Below are positions 1 through 10,325 of a DNA stretch of 64,000 bases, piece by piece. The notes under the pieces are model-generated. The model searched no databases and was not told where the DNA came from. It saw only the letters and a list, made by a program, of their open reading frames with translations. A program made the position numbers and the translations under genes. Location: positions 66,080,789-66,144,788 of the forward strand of contig OY282558.1 in NCBI GenBank assembly GCA_958295665.1, read 5' to 3'. Source of the stretch: Tipula vernalis. Lineage: Eukaryota > Arthropoda > Insecta > Diptera > Tipulidae. Each line of letters opens with the position of its first letter. The first letter of the stretch is position 1.

Positions 1-2018
1 CAAAAATAAAACGATTTTTTTCGAGGTTTCAAATACAATTTTAGCAATAATGGTTAAATTGATAGTGAGATCAAAACGTTCGTAGAAAGGGATTATCGTT
101 AGGGTTGCGTGTGCTAATGCACAGAATTCAGTTGTGAACAATTGTTCAATCATCATTCGGAGTCAGTATAATTAAGGTGCTGAAATGCCGATCATTTTGA
201 AATGGAGATTTATCTCCCTTTAATACTAACACATTGGAAGAAGTGAATAAAAATAGTAAATGGTTTTACTTGAATTTTTCAAGATTTGTGTAACAATCAT
301 TTTTTTGAAAAAAATTTAGTGAAACCATTTACTTTTGTAATTTGTAATTTTACAAATTCACCAATCTCCCGATTTACCAAATCATACTATAGCGTATGTC
401 TTTCGAGAACCAATTAATCCAGTACATTACAGGTACCTAAAATTTCGAAATTCGACAAATTACTATGAAATTTAGAATTATACGTTTAAGTAAATGGTGG
501 AATTTAGATTTGAATTTCATTTGTGCGGCTGACGAAAAATTTGTCATACCGAATTAATTTTAACAATCGTACGTAGAGTAAATATGTGCCAGTACTCAAT
601 GGCCCATAACACATCGTCTCTCATCAAATTTAAAAATGTTTTGTATGCCTGATGAGATCAGAGGTTATTTGCGAATGTTCAAAAACCATTACTCACTGAG
701 CGAATAATTTACAATAAAAAACAAGAATTTAAATATTTATGGCGTAAAATCACAATGTTCCGTCGAACGCCGATTAATAACCACTGGTCTAGTATACTAA
801 ATCATATAAACTATATTTTATTATTATTATTAAGTTCAATAGATCAATGTATATTAAGTACTATGTATTGTATGTGTATTTACGATGATACTATATCATT
901 GTAAACATAACAATTTAATTTGATTAAACATTTAAAAAAAAAATACGAAGATTAACCACATATCGCACAATCACAACACACTCATATCGTGCGAGTATTA
1001 CACAATTAAATGAACGATAATCGTGCACTAGCTGTATTCATATAGTTGTTGTTTTATGTTGATTATTTTTTTGTTTACTATTATAAACCACGGATTGCAC
1101 GATAAGAACCAAGTTTTACAGAGATTTAATATTTAGCAACCAATCACCGTTGTACTCCTATATATAAACCCAAATTCAATTGATTTTGATAGAAATTGAT
1201 TAGGTATTTGCTTATAATATAGAATTAAAAAGGGTTTGGTTTTAGAAATGATTTATCGGCTATTAATTATGCGATTTATAATAAGCCAAAATTATTTATT
1301 AGTGTGGCTTCAGCGGCCGTGATAACGAAACAATTAAAAAGTTAATCTTTCTAGATATTACAGATAAGTACTTTGGAAGTAGAGCAAGGCAATAAATCTG
1401 GTCTGAGTTGATAAGAAAAAAAAAATCCCGCATGACATTTTGCACAATAAATATTTAAACTAACAACAGCGTATGATAATACAACAGTGATACTTGTTAA
1501 GTACATAAATATACTTACATCTGAGTATATACGACGCAGATAGGAATGTTTTCCATATATGTAAATACGAACCCTTCAAAATTCATCGTCATGATCGAAA
1601 ATTAATGATTAGAACACATATACATATATAATGCAATTTTAATAATGGATTACCTATTCGTTTATTTATTATTTTGCGATTATAGCATTTTGTTCACATG
1701 AACAGATAACATTAAAACGATATTAGCGAACGCTTTTTGCCAATTATGTAGATAGCCTTTTGTCTATTTATATAGATAGGGTAAAATTGTATCAATAGAA
1801 CAACAATGTTTAATATAATTAATTATGATTTTAAAAATGTTGAATTTTTCTTTTCCCATAATTTTCCAATATATTAAAACAAACATTTTATATAGAAATG
1901 CAAATGTCATACTTTGACCTTTCTCGTCTTCTCTTTTATACAGTCGTGAGTAAATTATTTAGAGTTTGCAAAAAATTGGATTTTGTAAAATTATTTTATG
2001 GAGTTATAACCCATTTCA
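1..2018. other. AT-rich DNA without recognisable genes
   Basis: I see no coding frame, RNA gene or clear repeat here. The stretch is rich in A and T homopolymers and short AT-rich words. Short open frames are at the level expected by chance. It could be intergenic, intronic or decayed repeat sequence. Confidence 0.6.
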
Positions 2019-2562
2019 GGGTGGTTTGGCGTCTATTGGAGGGAGGGGGTCAAAGTTGAGTAGATTAATCTGCCAGCTCCGTAACCTTCCAGTAGGGTGT
2101 GCATCACGTGAGCTGTTCTAGCCTTGTCATTAGGCAGCTGCGTGATGGGTACAATTGTGTAAGGGGTAACCTGTTCACAATTCGAAAGTGTACGTGCTGC
2201 CTCCTCGTGGCAACCGCTGGTAACTAAGGCCATTTGGCACATTTTTGGCCATTTGGCACAGGCTAAAGTACGGCGCTAAATGAGAAAACCTTGAAAAAAA
2301 AACCTAATCTAAACAGCATATGCCAATGGATGAATGGCTGATAGGTTAATCAGTCCAAAATATGTGAACCCTGGATTCCAGGCACCCTCCAGTTTTATTT
2401 ACCCTTCCTATAGTAAAGCTGGGTGACCTACATGCGATTTGCAATTCCCAGCAACTCGTAAGAGTAAAATCAAACGGAATACGGAGCAGGATTAGGAATA
2501 TACGGGAGTGGGACAACCCTCTCGAAGTCCTTGGGCTCCAATGCTACCGTCTTTCTCTAATA
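2019..2562 (+). mobile_element. Short retroposon, 3'-truncated copy A
   Basis: This segment is an inverted, diverged copy of the minus-strand element at 42580-43345. The two align along about 540 bp and begin at the same base, GGGTGGTTTGGCG, which suggests a defined 5' end rather than random truncation. Similarity stops near 2562, so this copy lacks the last ~200 bp and the AAT tail found in the other copy. A 69-codon minus-strand frame (2033-2242) also has a counterpart in copy B, but no known protein family is visible and I do not treat it as a gene. Confidence 0.7.
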
Positions 2563-3690
2563 AGTCAAAATTGCAATAGTAACTTATTCGTTGGCCGTAA
2601 GTTTTTTTGTAATTCGTATAAAAATTGTGTAATCCCTAATCTCTTCTGTAACCCCTCCGGCCATTCCGTAAATATTTTTTTCTATGAACGAGTGGAAAGT
2701 TATGCATTCGATTAGAATGTTTTGTTTAAAATAAGGAAGAAAAGAGTGATTTGTACAAAAATTGTGTTGCAATAATATTGCAACACGTGTCTACTTGATT
2801 TCCACAATTTTTGTTATGTTTTCATGTACACATTTAGAAAAGTTCTCTTTAATTTTGAATTATTCTTAAATTTCATAAAGAAAAAAGTGAAACACACTTG
2901 CGGAAGGAAATTTTCCGTGCACGTTTTTCCGCTTGATGCTTTCAAGATTATTTTTCAGAGTTTTCAAATTAATTATTCCATATTTTTCCATCATAAGAAA
3001 ATTTTTTAGTTTTTGTTTCGCGAAGGAATTCTTGAGTCAGCAATTCTTTAGATTTGAAAATTCCGTCCGAAAATTCGCTCGATTTTCGCTCGTCCGATTT
3101 TCTTTAATTCGTTCAAAAAGTTAATATCGTTTTGGCTTACTGTTTGAGTCTAAACCTGATTAATTCGATTCAATTTGGCAATGACTTGTTACGGCATATC
3201 CTAATTACTTGTAAATTGCACCTTCCACTCCAAATCTCAGTTTTGCAGTACGACGCAACTGAAATGTATGCTCTTTATGGTTTATGCCTACATTTCGGTT
3301 GACTGCTTAAACTTTGTTTTGCTTTCATCAGTTTTAAGGCCGAACCACCATTTCGAATTGCAAACTTTGCCAGTCGAACACGTTCGTATTTAGCCCCAGA
3401 AATTCCGAAAACCTGAACAAATTGGTAAAACATATCCGAGTAATTGTGATTTTTTATGGCTTATTATGTGGACTGTCAAATACAATAGTTTTATAATTTT
3501 TCAGCACATTTAGAACTAACAGATATCAATATTACTTATCGCTCGAAGTTGGTCCTTCTTATCCAGTAAAGTCGTATTTTCTCATTGGTCTCAAATAATA
3601 ACGACTTTTTTACCGATCTGCTACTTATATAAGCAGCAAATTGTGATTTTCATTTTTCCCTGTTTTTAATAGCGGCCCGTTCATTCTATC
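2563..3690. other. Unassigned AT-rich sequence
   Basis: No gene or repeat was recognised. A TATATAAG word lies near 3627, upstream of the LTR element, but nothing else supports a promoter. The last five bases (GATCT, 3691-3695) belong to the target-site duplication of the following LTR element. Confidence 0.5.
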
Positions 3691-3695
3691 GATCT

Positions 3696-3803
3696 TGTCA
3701 CGACATCTACCCTAAAACCATGTAACGCATATTGTAAACGTAGCCACAACTACAATAAAGTGCTTGACAGCAGTCAATACCAACTCGCGTGTCTGATCTC
3801 ACA
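3696..3803 (+). repeat. 5' LTR of mag-like element
   Basis: This 108-bp direct repeat of the 3' LTR begins TGTCACGACATCT and ends ATCTCACA. It has about 36 bp (after TGTCACGACATCT) that the 3' copy lacks. The shared part includes an AATAAAG word that could act as a polyadenylation signal. It is bounded on the left by the GATCT duplication. Confidence 0.9.
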
Positions 3804-3817
3804 TGGTGTCAGAAGTG
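3804..3817 (+). promoter_or_regulatory. Primer-binding site
   Basis: TGGTGTCAGAAGTG follows the 5' LTR directly. It begins with the TGG complementary to a tRNA CCA end and resembles sites matching the 3' end of insect tRNA-Leu. The tRNA identity is from family knowledge and was not checked. Confidence 0.7.
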
Positions 3818-3987
3818 ATCTAAAAAAAAAAATATAATAATAAAAAAATAAATTTTATTATTAATATAATTCATATAATAATATAATATTATACAAAAAC
3901 AAAAAATAATGAGAGTAAGCAAACTAAAAATTACAAAAATTCCAAAAAAAAAAAAAATAAAATAAAAAATAAAATAAAAAAATCAAG

Positions 3988-4745
3988 ATGACTCAAGAAA
4001 ATAATAACGCGTCTCTAATAAAACCACCAAAAGCGCTAACAGTAAATGAACATGCGGCAAAAAATTGGGAAGAATGGCTTCAACAATATAAATGGTTTGA
4101 AATTGGAACTAACCTCACAAACAAAAGTGGAGAAGTACAAGCAGCAACATTTATGTCAATTATCGGATTAGACGCAATAAGAATCTTCAACATATTCAAA
4201 CTTGATGAAAACCAAAAAGTAGACGTTAAAACAATAAAAAACAAATTCGAAGAGTATTTCACTCCGAAACGAAATGAAACATATGAACGATATATGTTTA
4301 ATAAACTTCATCAAGAAACGGGACAGTCATTCGAAGATTTTTTAACAAAAGTAAAAACGCAAGCATCAAAATGCAACTATGAAACACTCAAGGATAGTTT
4401 AATCAAAGACAAAATAGTAGTAGGAATTATTTCAGACAACGTTAGAGAGAAATTATTGACAGAAACCGGGTTAACATTAGATAAGGCAGTCGAAATGTGT
4501 AAAATATCAGAACATACAGTGAAACAATTGCAGTCATTAAATCAAGAAAGAAGTGACAATCGAAACATCAACGCTTGAAATTAAAAATAAGAAAGTATTT
4601 TATTGTAAGAGATGTGGATCAACACATTTACGTAAAAACTGCCCAGCCTACGGCAAAATATGCAATAAGTGTAAAATAAAAGGAGATTTTGAAAGTGTGT
4701 GTAAAACAAAAATACAAGAAAAGGAAAACAGAGATAAAAACAAAA
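3988..4745 (+). pseudogene. gag: gag of mag-like element, frameshifted
   Basis: The main frame (3988-4578, 196 codons from an ATG) gives a hydrophilic capsid-like protein with a tryptophan-rich start (WEEWLQQYKWF) typical of Ty3/gypsy Gag proteins. Near 4560 the coding sense moves to another frame (4553-4768), which carries the nucleocapsid knuckles. The first knuckle is CKRCGSTHLRKNC. The second is CNKCKIKGDFESVC, where the usual His appears as Asp. The frame change and this substitution both indicate decay. Gag would package element RNA in cytoplasmic particles. The coding sense ends at a deletion junction near 4750-4762. Confidence 0.8.
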
Positions 4746-4761
4746 AATCTCATACGACTCC

Positions 4762-6881
4762 GGCCTAAAGCTCAATAGAAGCAAGTGCATATTTAATAAA
4801 AGCACAATGAAATTTCTAGGACATATATTGACAGAAAAAGGAATCAAACCAGACGAGGAAAAAATCGAAGCAATAGACAAGTTGAATGCGCCTACAAATA
4901 AAAAACAGCTACAAAGGCTACTAGGAATGGTCACGTATTTAGGCAAATTTATCCCTAATCTATCTAAAATAACAGAACCCTTGAGAAGATTGTTACACAA
5001 GGATATCAGTTTGGCTGGGAAATTGACCAAGAAAACGCATTCAAAGAACTTAAGGGTAAATTAACAACAGCACCAGTATTAAAATATTATGACATCAATA
5101 GAGAAGTTCTATTATCAGTGAACGCAAGCTCGAAAGCAATCGGAGCAGTATTGATGCAAGACAGACATCCAATTGCATACGCAACAAAAGCGATGACAAA
5201 AGCACAGGAAAACTATCCCCAAATCGAAAAGGAAGCAGCTGCAATACGATTCGCGTGCTCGAAATTTCACCAATATATTTATGGAAAAAAACTTATTATA
5301 GAATCCGACCATAAACCACTAGAGTCCATATTCAAAAAACCGTTGCAGAGGGCACCACCCAGACTTCAAAGAATAATATTTGATGTTCAAAAATATGCGT
5401 CAATAGTAGTTTTTAAAAAAGGCAACGAAATACCCATTCCAGATACACTAAGCAGAGATTGTAATAACGAAGAAAATAACAACAAGGAAGACAACTTGGA
5501 AATACATCTAATACTACCGATGTCAAAAGAATTCAGCAACAATTTGAGACAAGAAATACAAAGGGACGAAGGATTACAAAAAATCATATATTATCTATTT
5601 AATGGTTGGCCTGAAGATAACAAAAAAATTCTGGAAAACATAAAACATTACTCTAATTTCAAGGATGAAATCTCATACTATGATGGAATTCTGTTCAAAG
5701 AAAGCAAAATAATAATACCCAATTCATTAATCAACTACGAGTATATACTAAAAGTAAACCATCAAGGTCACCTTGGTATACAAAGTTCAATAAGAAGAGC
5801 TCGTCAGTCGGTATACTGGAAAAACTTGGCCCAGGGTATTATAAATCAAATTGAAAAATGCCAAGTTTGTCAATCAACACAGCGAAATCAGCCGAAAGAA
5901 CCAACCATACTAAAGGAGATTCCACAATATCCATTCCAAATAGTTGGATCGGACTTATTCAAATTCAATGCAGATACGTACTTGTTAATAGCAGACAGCT
6001 ATACTTGATGGTACGATTTTGTCAAAATAGAACATCAGACGTCAGAAGAAATCATAAAACATCTGAAAAAATGGTTCAGTATATTTGGAATACCGGAAAT
6101 TCTCGAAACAGATAACGGGCCACAATACAGTTCAATGGAATTCAGAACGTTCTTGAAGTCGTAGAGTTTCACTCACCAGATATCAAGTCCACATTTTCCA
6201 CGATCGAACGGACTATCAGGACCTTTTGTACAAACAGCAAAGATGCTTCTCAAAAAATGCAGCAAAGACGACACAGATTTAAATTTAGCAATGCTGAATT
6301 ACAGAAACACACCAAGAAACGTAAATTTGCAATCCCCAAATCAACGAATATTGAGCAGAATAAAAAAATCTTTATTACCAACATCAAAAGAAGTACTTCA
6401 ACCAAAGGTGATAAACAACGTATCAACAAACCTACAAAACAGTCGATTAAAACAAAAATACTACGCCGATAATCACACAAGAATTAAGGAAGAATTAAAA
6501 GAAAGGGAGCAAATAGCTATTCAAACAGGGCACAGAAATTGGGTTTCAGGAGAAGTAATAAAGAACTTGGAAACACCAGGATCCCATATCGTTAAAACGA
6601 ACGAAGGAAAAACGTCCAGAAGAAATTCTTTACAATTGAATAGGACCAAGGCAAACATACCAGTACCGGTGAAATTATCATATCATCCTGATACTGATGG
6701 AACATCGAAAGTTAACGAAGATATAAACATTTCAAAAAATAATTCATCACTACAATTTAATGAGTCAAATCCATCTCAATCATTAACAGTTAATGAAGGG
6801 ATTATACAACCTACTCAAACGAGACTTGGAAGAATCATCAGGAAACCAGTTAAATTAGACTTACAAATTGATTCAAATTAA
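4762..6881 (+). pseudogene. pol: pol remnant: RT thumb, RNase H, integrase
   Basis: Right of the junction the sequence resumes inside the reverse transcriptase connection/thumb region (KFLGHILTEKGI), so protease and the catalytic YXDD palm are absent. A frameshift near 5005 leads into RNase H. Its first catalytic position reads VNAS where the family has an Asp, so the enzyme is probably dead. The integrase zinc-binding region follows (NHQGHLG, then CQVCQ) and then the core (GSDLF, ETDNGPQY). The third catalytic position appears to be Gly (SNGLSGPFVQ) instead of Glu. In-frame stops lie at 6006-6008 and 6162-6164. The C-terminal part is open to 6881. Confidence 0.85.
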
Positions 6882-6978
6882 GCAGTTTGGTACATATGAA
6901 TTAGTAGTAAAATTTAAGTTTTATATTATAATTTTCAAAAATTGAATTAGTCGTAAAATTATAGGTATTATAATTTTG

Positions 6979-7006
6979 AGAAAAAAAAAAAACGAAAAAA
7001 GGGGGA
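6979..7006 (+). other. Polypurine tract
   Basis: A purine run ending AAAAAAGGGGGA sits immediately before the 3' LTR, where plus-strand DNA synthesis would be primed. One C interrupts the A run. Confidence 0.8.
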
Positions 7007-7078
7007 TGTCACGACATCTCACGACTACAATAAAGTGCTTGACAGCAGTCAATACCAACTCGCGTGTCTGATCTCACA
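7007..7078 (+). repeat. 3' LTR of mag-like element
   Basis: This 72-bp LTR starts TGTCACGACATC and ends CTCACA. It matches the 5' LTR except for an internal deletion of about 36 bp. The GATCT target duplication follows directly at 7079-7083. Confidence 0.9.
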
Positions 7079-7083
7079 GATCT

Positions 7084-7345
7084 TCTCTACTGGTTGCCTT
7101 TCGTTTTCTACTCCTTCCCAAACTCAGAGCCCCGACCTAAACCCAACTGAATATTTATGAGATCTTTATGAGATCAGAGGACAATCAGCACAAGAAAATG
7201 TGCGTAACTTGCTAAACTGAATGAGATGGTGCTAGAAGAACGGGTAACTTTAAGATCATCAATCTGTAGGCGACTTGTGGAAAGCTTAATAAGACGAATT
7301 GCAGAAGTAATCAAAATAAAGGCGGACCAACAAAATATTAAGGTT
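7084..7345 (+). pseudogene. Tc1-like transposase C-terminal fragment
   Basis: The plus strand reads SPDLNPTEYL around 7117-7148. This is the Tc1/mariner motif holding the third catalytic acidic residue. Further on are RRLVESLIRRIAEVIKIK and KADQQNI, which match the usual transposase C terminus. Several stop codons and frame changes interrupt it, including TGA where the family has Trp after the NPTEYL motif. Only the last third of a ~340-residue protein is recognisable. The neighbouring LTR element landed immediately upstream; I could not find the N-terminal part on its other side. Confidence 0.75.
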
Positions 7346-7934
7346 GTCAGTGGTATCGGCAATAAATATCAATATTTAAAAAAAAAATGTCGTCAATATT
7401 GGTGAAATGCAAAAAAATAGGGATAATTATCGAATTAATTGGTTTAGCGAAGTTTTATTTTATCAAGCTGCATTTTACAAACCTGAATTTGAATTTTTTT
7501 TTCGGAACAGAATATGACTTAATTTGAGAATAAAGATTGATTTGAAGTTAGCCAAGTTTTAAAATTTGACTGAATTTAAAAAAGCTTTAAAGTTAAATAA
7601 TTTTTGAGCCATACAATTTCCATTTGATTTTCTTGTTATCGGTCATTTTGACTTTTCATTCGTTGATAGAGTGTCATTTATATACTATACGTTTTCTTTA
7701 TTTGTCTGTCCTCATTCAACTAAAAGTTTCATAATTTTGCACTCTGTACTCTCAACATTTGCACTCTGGTTTATCTAGCGTTCCGTCCAACTGACTTCAC
7801 CACACTAGAATAAATGTCCTCTTTATTTTTCCCTCAGAAGTGTCCAATGATTGAAACGAATCCAAGATGTGCTGTCGGATGAGTGCCAAACCTATTTGCT
7901 CTTTATTCTTCTGACCCTATATGGAATAATCTGA
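7346..7934. other. Unassigned AT-rich sequence
   Basis: There is no gene here. The end of the Tc1 fragment fades into AT-rich DNA. A possible further extension of the inverted-repeat arm (below) into 7870-7934 is weak. Confidence 0.4.
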
Positions 7935-8325
7935 TTCATATATTTTGTTTCCTTTTATGGTACTGTTCTTTGGAGTGTCGTTCGCTGCTTTCTGATTTTT
8001 CATTTTTCTTAAAAACTCAAATTGTCAAAGTGCTCTTTCTCAAAGCTACTAGACCAATTTTAATGATAGATCGCTCATATGAAAGAGAAAAGATTCTTCA
8101 TTTATATAATGATATGGTTTTTATTTATTAAATTTTTGGGAAAAATTAGTTTTTATGGAAAATGTCATGTTTGGTGACCTTTGACACAAGGGGTCGCCAG
8201 TTTTTATTTTTTCTCTGAAAGCTCATTTATCTTAAAATCACAGAACAAAATAAACAAAAGAGTTATATTAGGTCTATAAAATATGATTTTTTTTTTTAAA
8301 TCTCAATCTGAATATTTTAAACAAA
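7935..8325 (+). repeat. Left arm of a long inverted repeat
   Basis: This segment is similar to the reverse complement of about 9931-10325 over roughly 390 bp, with many mismatches and small gaps. Shared landmarks include the word TTTATGGTACTGTTCTT near 7955, a tract around CTTTGACA and GGGGTCGCC, and the ending CTGAATATTTTAAAC. The arms may be the ends of an old foldback or TIR transposon. No transposase was recognised. Confidence 0.65.
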
Positions 8326-8923
8326 AAAATTAAGGAAATCACTCAAATTTTTCACTTCGTAAAATTTTATTTTGAATCTTCTTTTGGTTTTTCATTCTTG
8401 AATTGTTCATTAACAGATGCTCTTTGCAATGCAATAAAACCACAAATTGATCCTGGGAAAAATTTGAATGGATTTTTTTGATTTTTTGTTTAAAATCAGG
8501 GCTGTGGAGTCGGAGCCGGAGTCTGAGTCGCGGAGTTTACGTTTATTTTCGTATTTTCAAAGGAGCCGGAGTTGGAGCCAGAGCCTTGTGGAATAGACAG
8601 ACTCCGGCTCCGGATTTTTTTTTTTGCTTACATAGCCCAATTATTTATATATGCATTAGCGCAGTTCAAATTGGAATTCAAAATCGGACTAGCCAAAGTT
8701 AGGGTTTCTTCTCGAAAAATCTTCGTCTTTTTTAAAGCCTAGTACGCTGTTCAAGTGAAATGAAATTTTCACTGGTCTCCAAAAATATAGGAAGATAAAT
8801 CTGACGTGAAAATTTAGTTTGACGAGCTTCGTAAATATTTTAGTGCGTACAACTTCATGTTGTGTCTGACAACTAATTTTATACAATCAAATTCACTTCG
8901 ATTCACATTTATCGTCCAGTAGC

Positions 8924-9072
8924 CTTATTCTATAAAAAATAAGATAATGTTTACACGTGATAAACAGTGAACGAAAAGAGAATCGAAAAACAATTTAATG
9001 TCATTTTATTAAAAAATCACAAAGTTTACCCGTTTTCACGTTTACACATTATCTTATTTTTTACAGAATAAG
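8924..9072. mobile_element. Nested ~150-bp MITE
   Basis: Inverted ends of about 35 bp pair CTTATTCTATAAAAAATAAG with its near-complement at the right (ATCTTATTTTTTACAGAATAAG region). The flanks extend the palindrome weakly (CCAGTAGC and GGTGCAGG). It has no coding capacity. It lies inside the 8497-9930 hAT element and so may have inserted later or be an integral hairpin of it. Confidence 0.6.
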
Positions 9073-9712
9073 GGTGCAGGAAGATAAAAATGAAGTGAAA
9101 AATATGTAGAGATAAAATAGATATATCTGTATTCTGATATGAAAACTCCCGTTTCGGTAGCTAAACTGCGCACCACAAAATGAAATTCAGCGGTGAAATT
9201 TTCATTTTCGTTTTCGCTTGTGTCATTTTTATATAAGAAATTTCATTTCACTTCAGCAGCCTACCGGGCTTAACTCTCGAAATCTCGCGAAATTTAAGTC
9301 GAGATACGTGTAGAAAGTCGAGAAGTCGAGAAATTTGGGTTAAGCGCGTAAATCTAATTAAGTATTTTGTCATCACATTTCACGGAAATTACTGATGTTA
9401 AACCAAACAAAAAATTAAAAAGAAAAACATCAAGAAGAATTAACAGGGACTTACTGAACCTGACAAATTTCAAACATGTGACCTTGCAATCGGTAATGAA
9501 TCAATAGAAATCCTCCCAGTTAAAGCGCCGCAGTAAATAAAAAATAAAAGAGTAGAGTAGTAAAGAGAGTTGTAAATTAACACCGATCAGCTATCGTCCA
9601 GCTACTGCTTGCTTGCCAAATATCCACAGTTTTTCAGCACATAAATAACAGCGTTTCACGGAAATAAAAACCCTATTTGCTTTACGCATAGAAAGATATA
9701 TTTTTAATGTCG

Positions 9713-9900
9713 GGGAGGATCTGGAGTCAGAGTTGGAGCCGGAGTTGGAGCCGGAGTTGGAGCCGGAGTTGGAGCCGGAGTTGGAGCCGGAGTTGGAGCC
9801 GGAGTTGGAGCCGGAGACGGAGTTGGAGCCGGAGCCGGAGTCGGAGCTGGAGCCGGAGTCGTTAATAAGTTTATAAATTTCCGGAGTCGGAGCCGGAGCC
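9713..9900. repeat. 12-bp minisatellite (GGAGTTGGAGCC)n
   Basis: This is a tandem array of a 12-bp unit within the right subterminal tract of the hAT element. The same GGAGCC-type words occur in the left tract but only a few times, so the right side has expanded. The minus strand reads as a Pro-Ala-Pro-Thr repeat, which is a by-product of the unit length. Confidence 0.85.
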
Positions 9901-9938
9901 GAACCTTTTTGTTCGGACTCCGCATCCCTGTTTAAAAT

Positions 9939-10325
9939 ATTCAGATCCAGATATATTCAAAAAATCATATCTTTTAAACGGAATATAACATTCTTTATTA
10001 TTTTGCGGTTTGATTTTAAGGTGGAAAAGCTTTCAGCAAAAATTATAGAAAGTGGTGACCCCTTTGACAAAGGTCACCAAATATGGCATTTTTCAGAAAA
10101 AAACATTTTCTTCAACAAAACGTTAATAAAAAAATAAAAATGATTTCCCTGTCTATTCTCTTTCATATGAGCCATCAACCATTAAAATCGATTAAGTAGT
10201 TTTTGAGAACGAGCACTTTGAAACTTTGAGATTTTAAGAAAAATGAAAAAAATCAGAAAACAGCGAACGGCCCCTGCTTTGAAGAACAGTACCATAGAAG
10301 GAAACAAAAAAAAAATATGAGTTCA
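9939..10325 (-). repeat. Right arm of a long inverted repeat
   Basis: The reverse complement matches 7935-8325. The first bases of this arm (9931-9938) coincide with the hAT target duplication. The hAT element therefore landed at the inner edge of the pre-existing right arm. Confidence 0.65.

Larger units (their letters stand above)
3696..7078 (+). mobile_element. Defective mag-like Ty3/gypsy LTR retrotransposon
   Basis: This is a complete insertion of an internally deleted LTR retrotransposon. Both LTRs begin TGTCACGACATC and end CTCACA. The insertion is flanked by a 5-bp target duplication GATCT (3691-3695 and 7079-7083). In order it holds the 5' LTR, primer-binding site, gag with CCHC knuckles, a C-terminal scrap of reverse transcriptase, RNase H, integrase, polypurine tract and 3' LTR. 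At 3.4 kb it is much shorter than an intact relative because protease and most of the reverse transcriptase are missing. Very short LTRs and a gag with adjacent CX2CX3HX4C and CX2CX4HX4C-type knuckles are features of the mag clade; the clade call is inference. It cannot be autonomous. Confidence 0.9.
8497..9930. mobile_element. Non-autonomous hAT element, 8-bp TSD
   Basis: The ends are inverted: the left begins CAGGGCTGTGGAGTCGGAG and the right end, read in reverse complement, begins CAGGGATGCGGAGTCCGA. A perfect 8-bp target duplication TTTAAAAT flanks it (8489-8496 and 9931-9938), the hallmark length of the hAT superfamily. GGAGCC-rich subterminal tracts lie inside both ends. The 1434-bp interior shows no transposase, so it depended on another element. 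It holds a nested small inverted-repeat element and an expanded minisatellite. Confidence 0.9.

Noticed and set aside
9704..9925. Pro-Ala-Pro-Thr repeat protein on the minus strand
   Set aside because: It is the translation of a 12-bp minisatellite inside a hAT element, with no surrounding gene structure.
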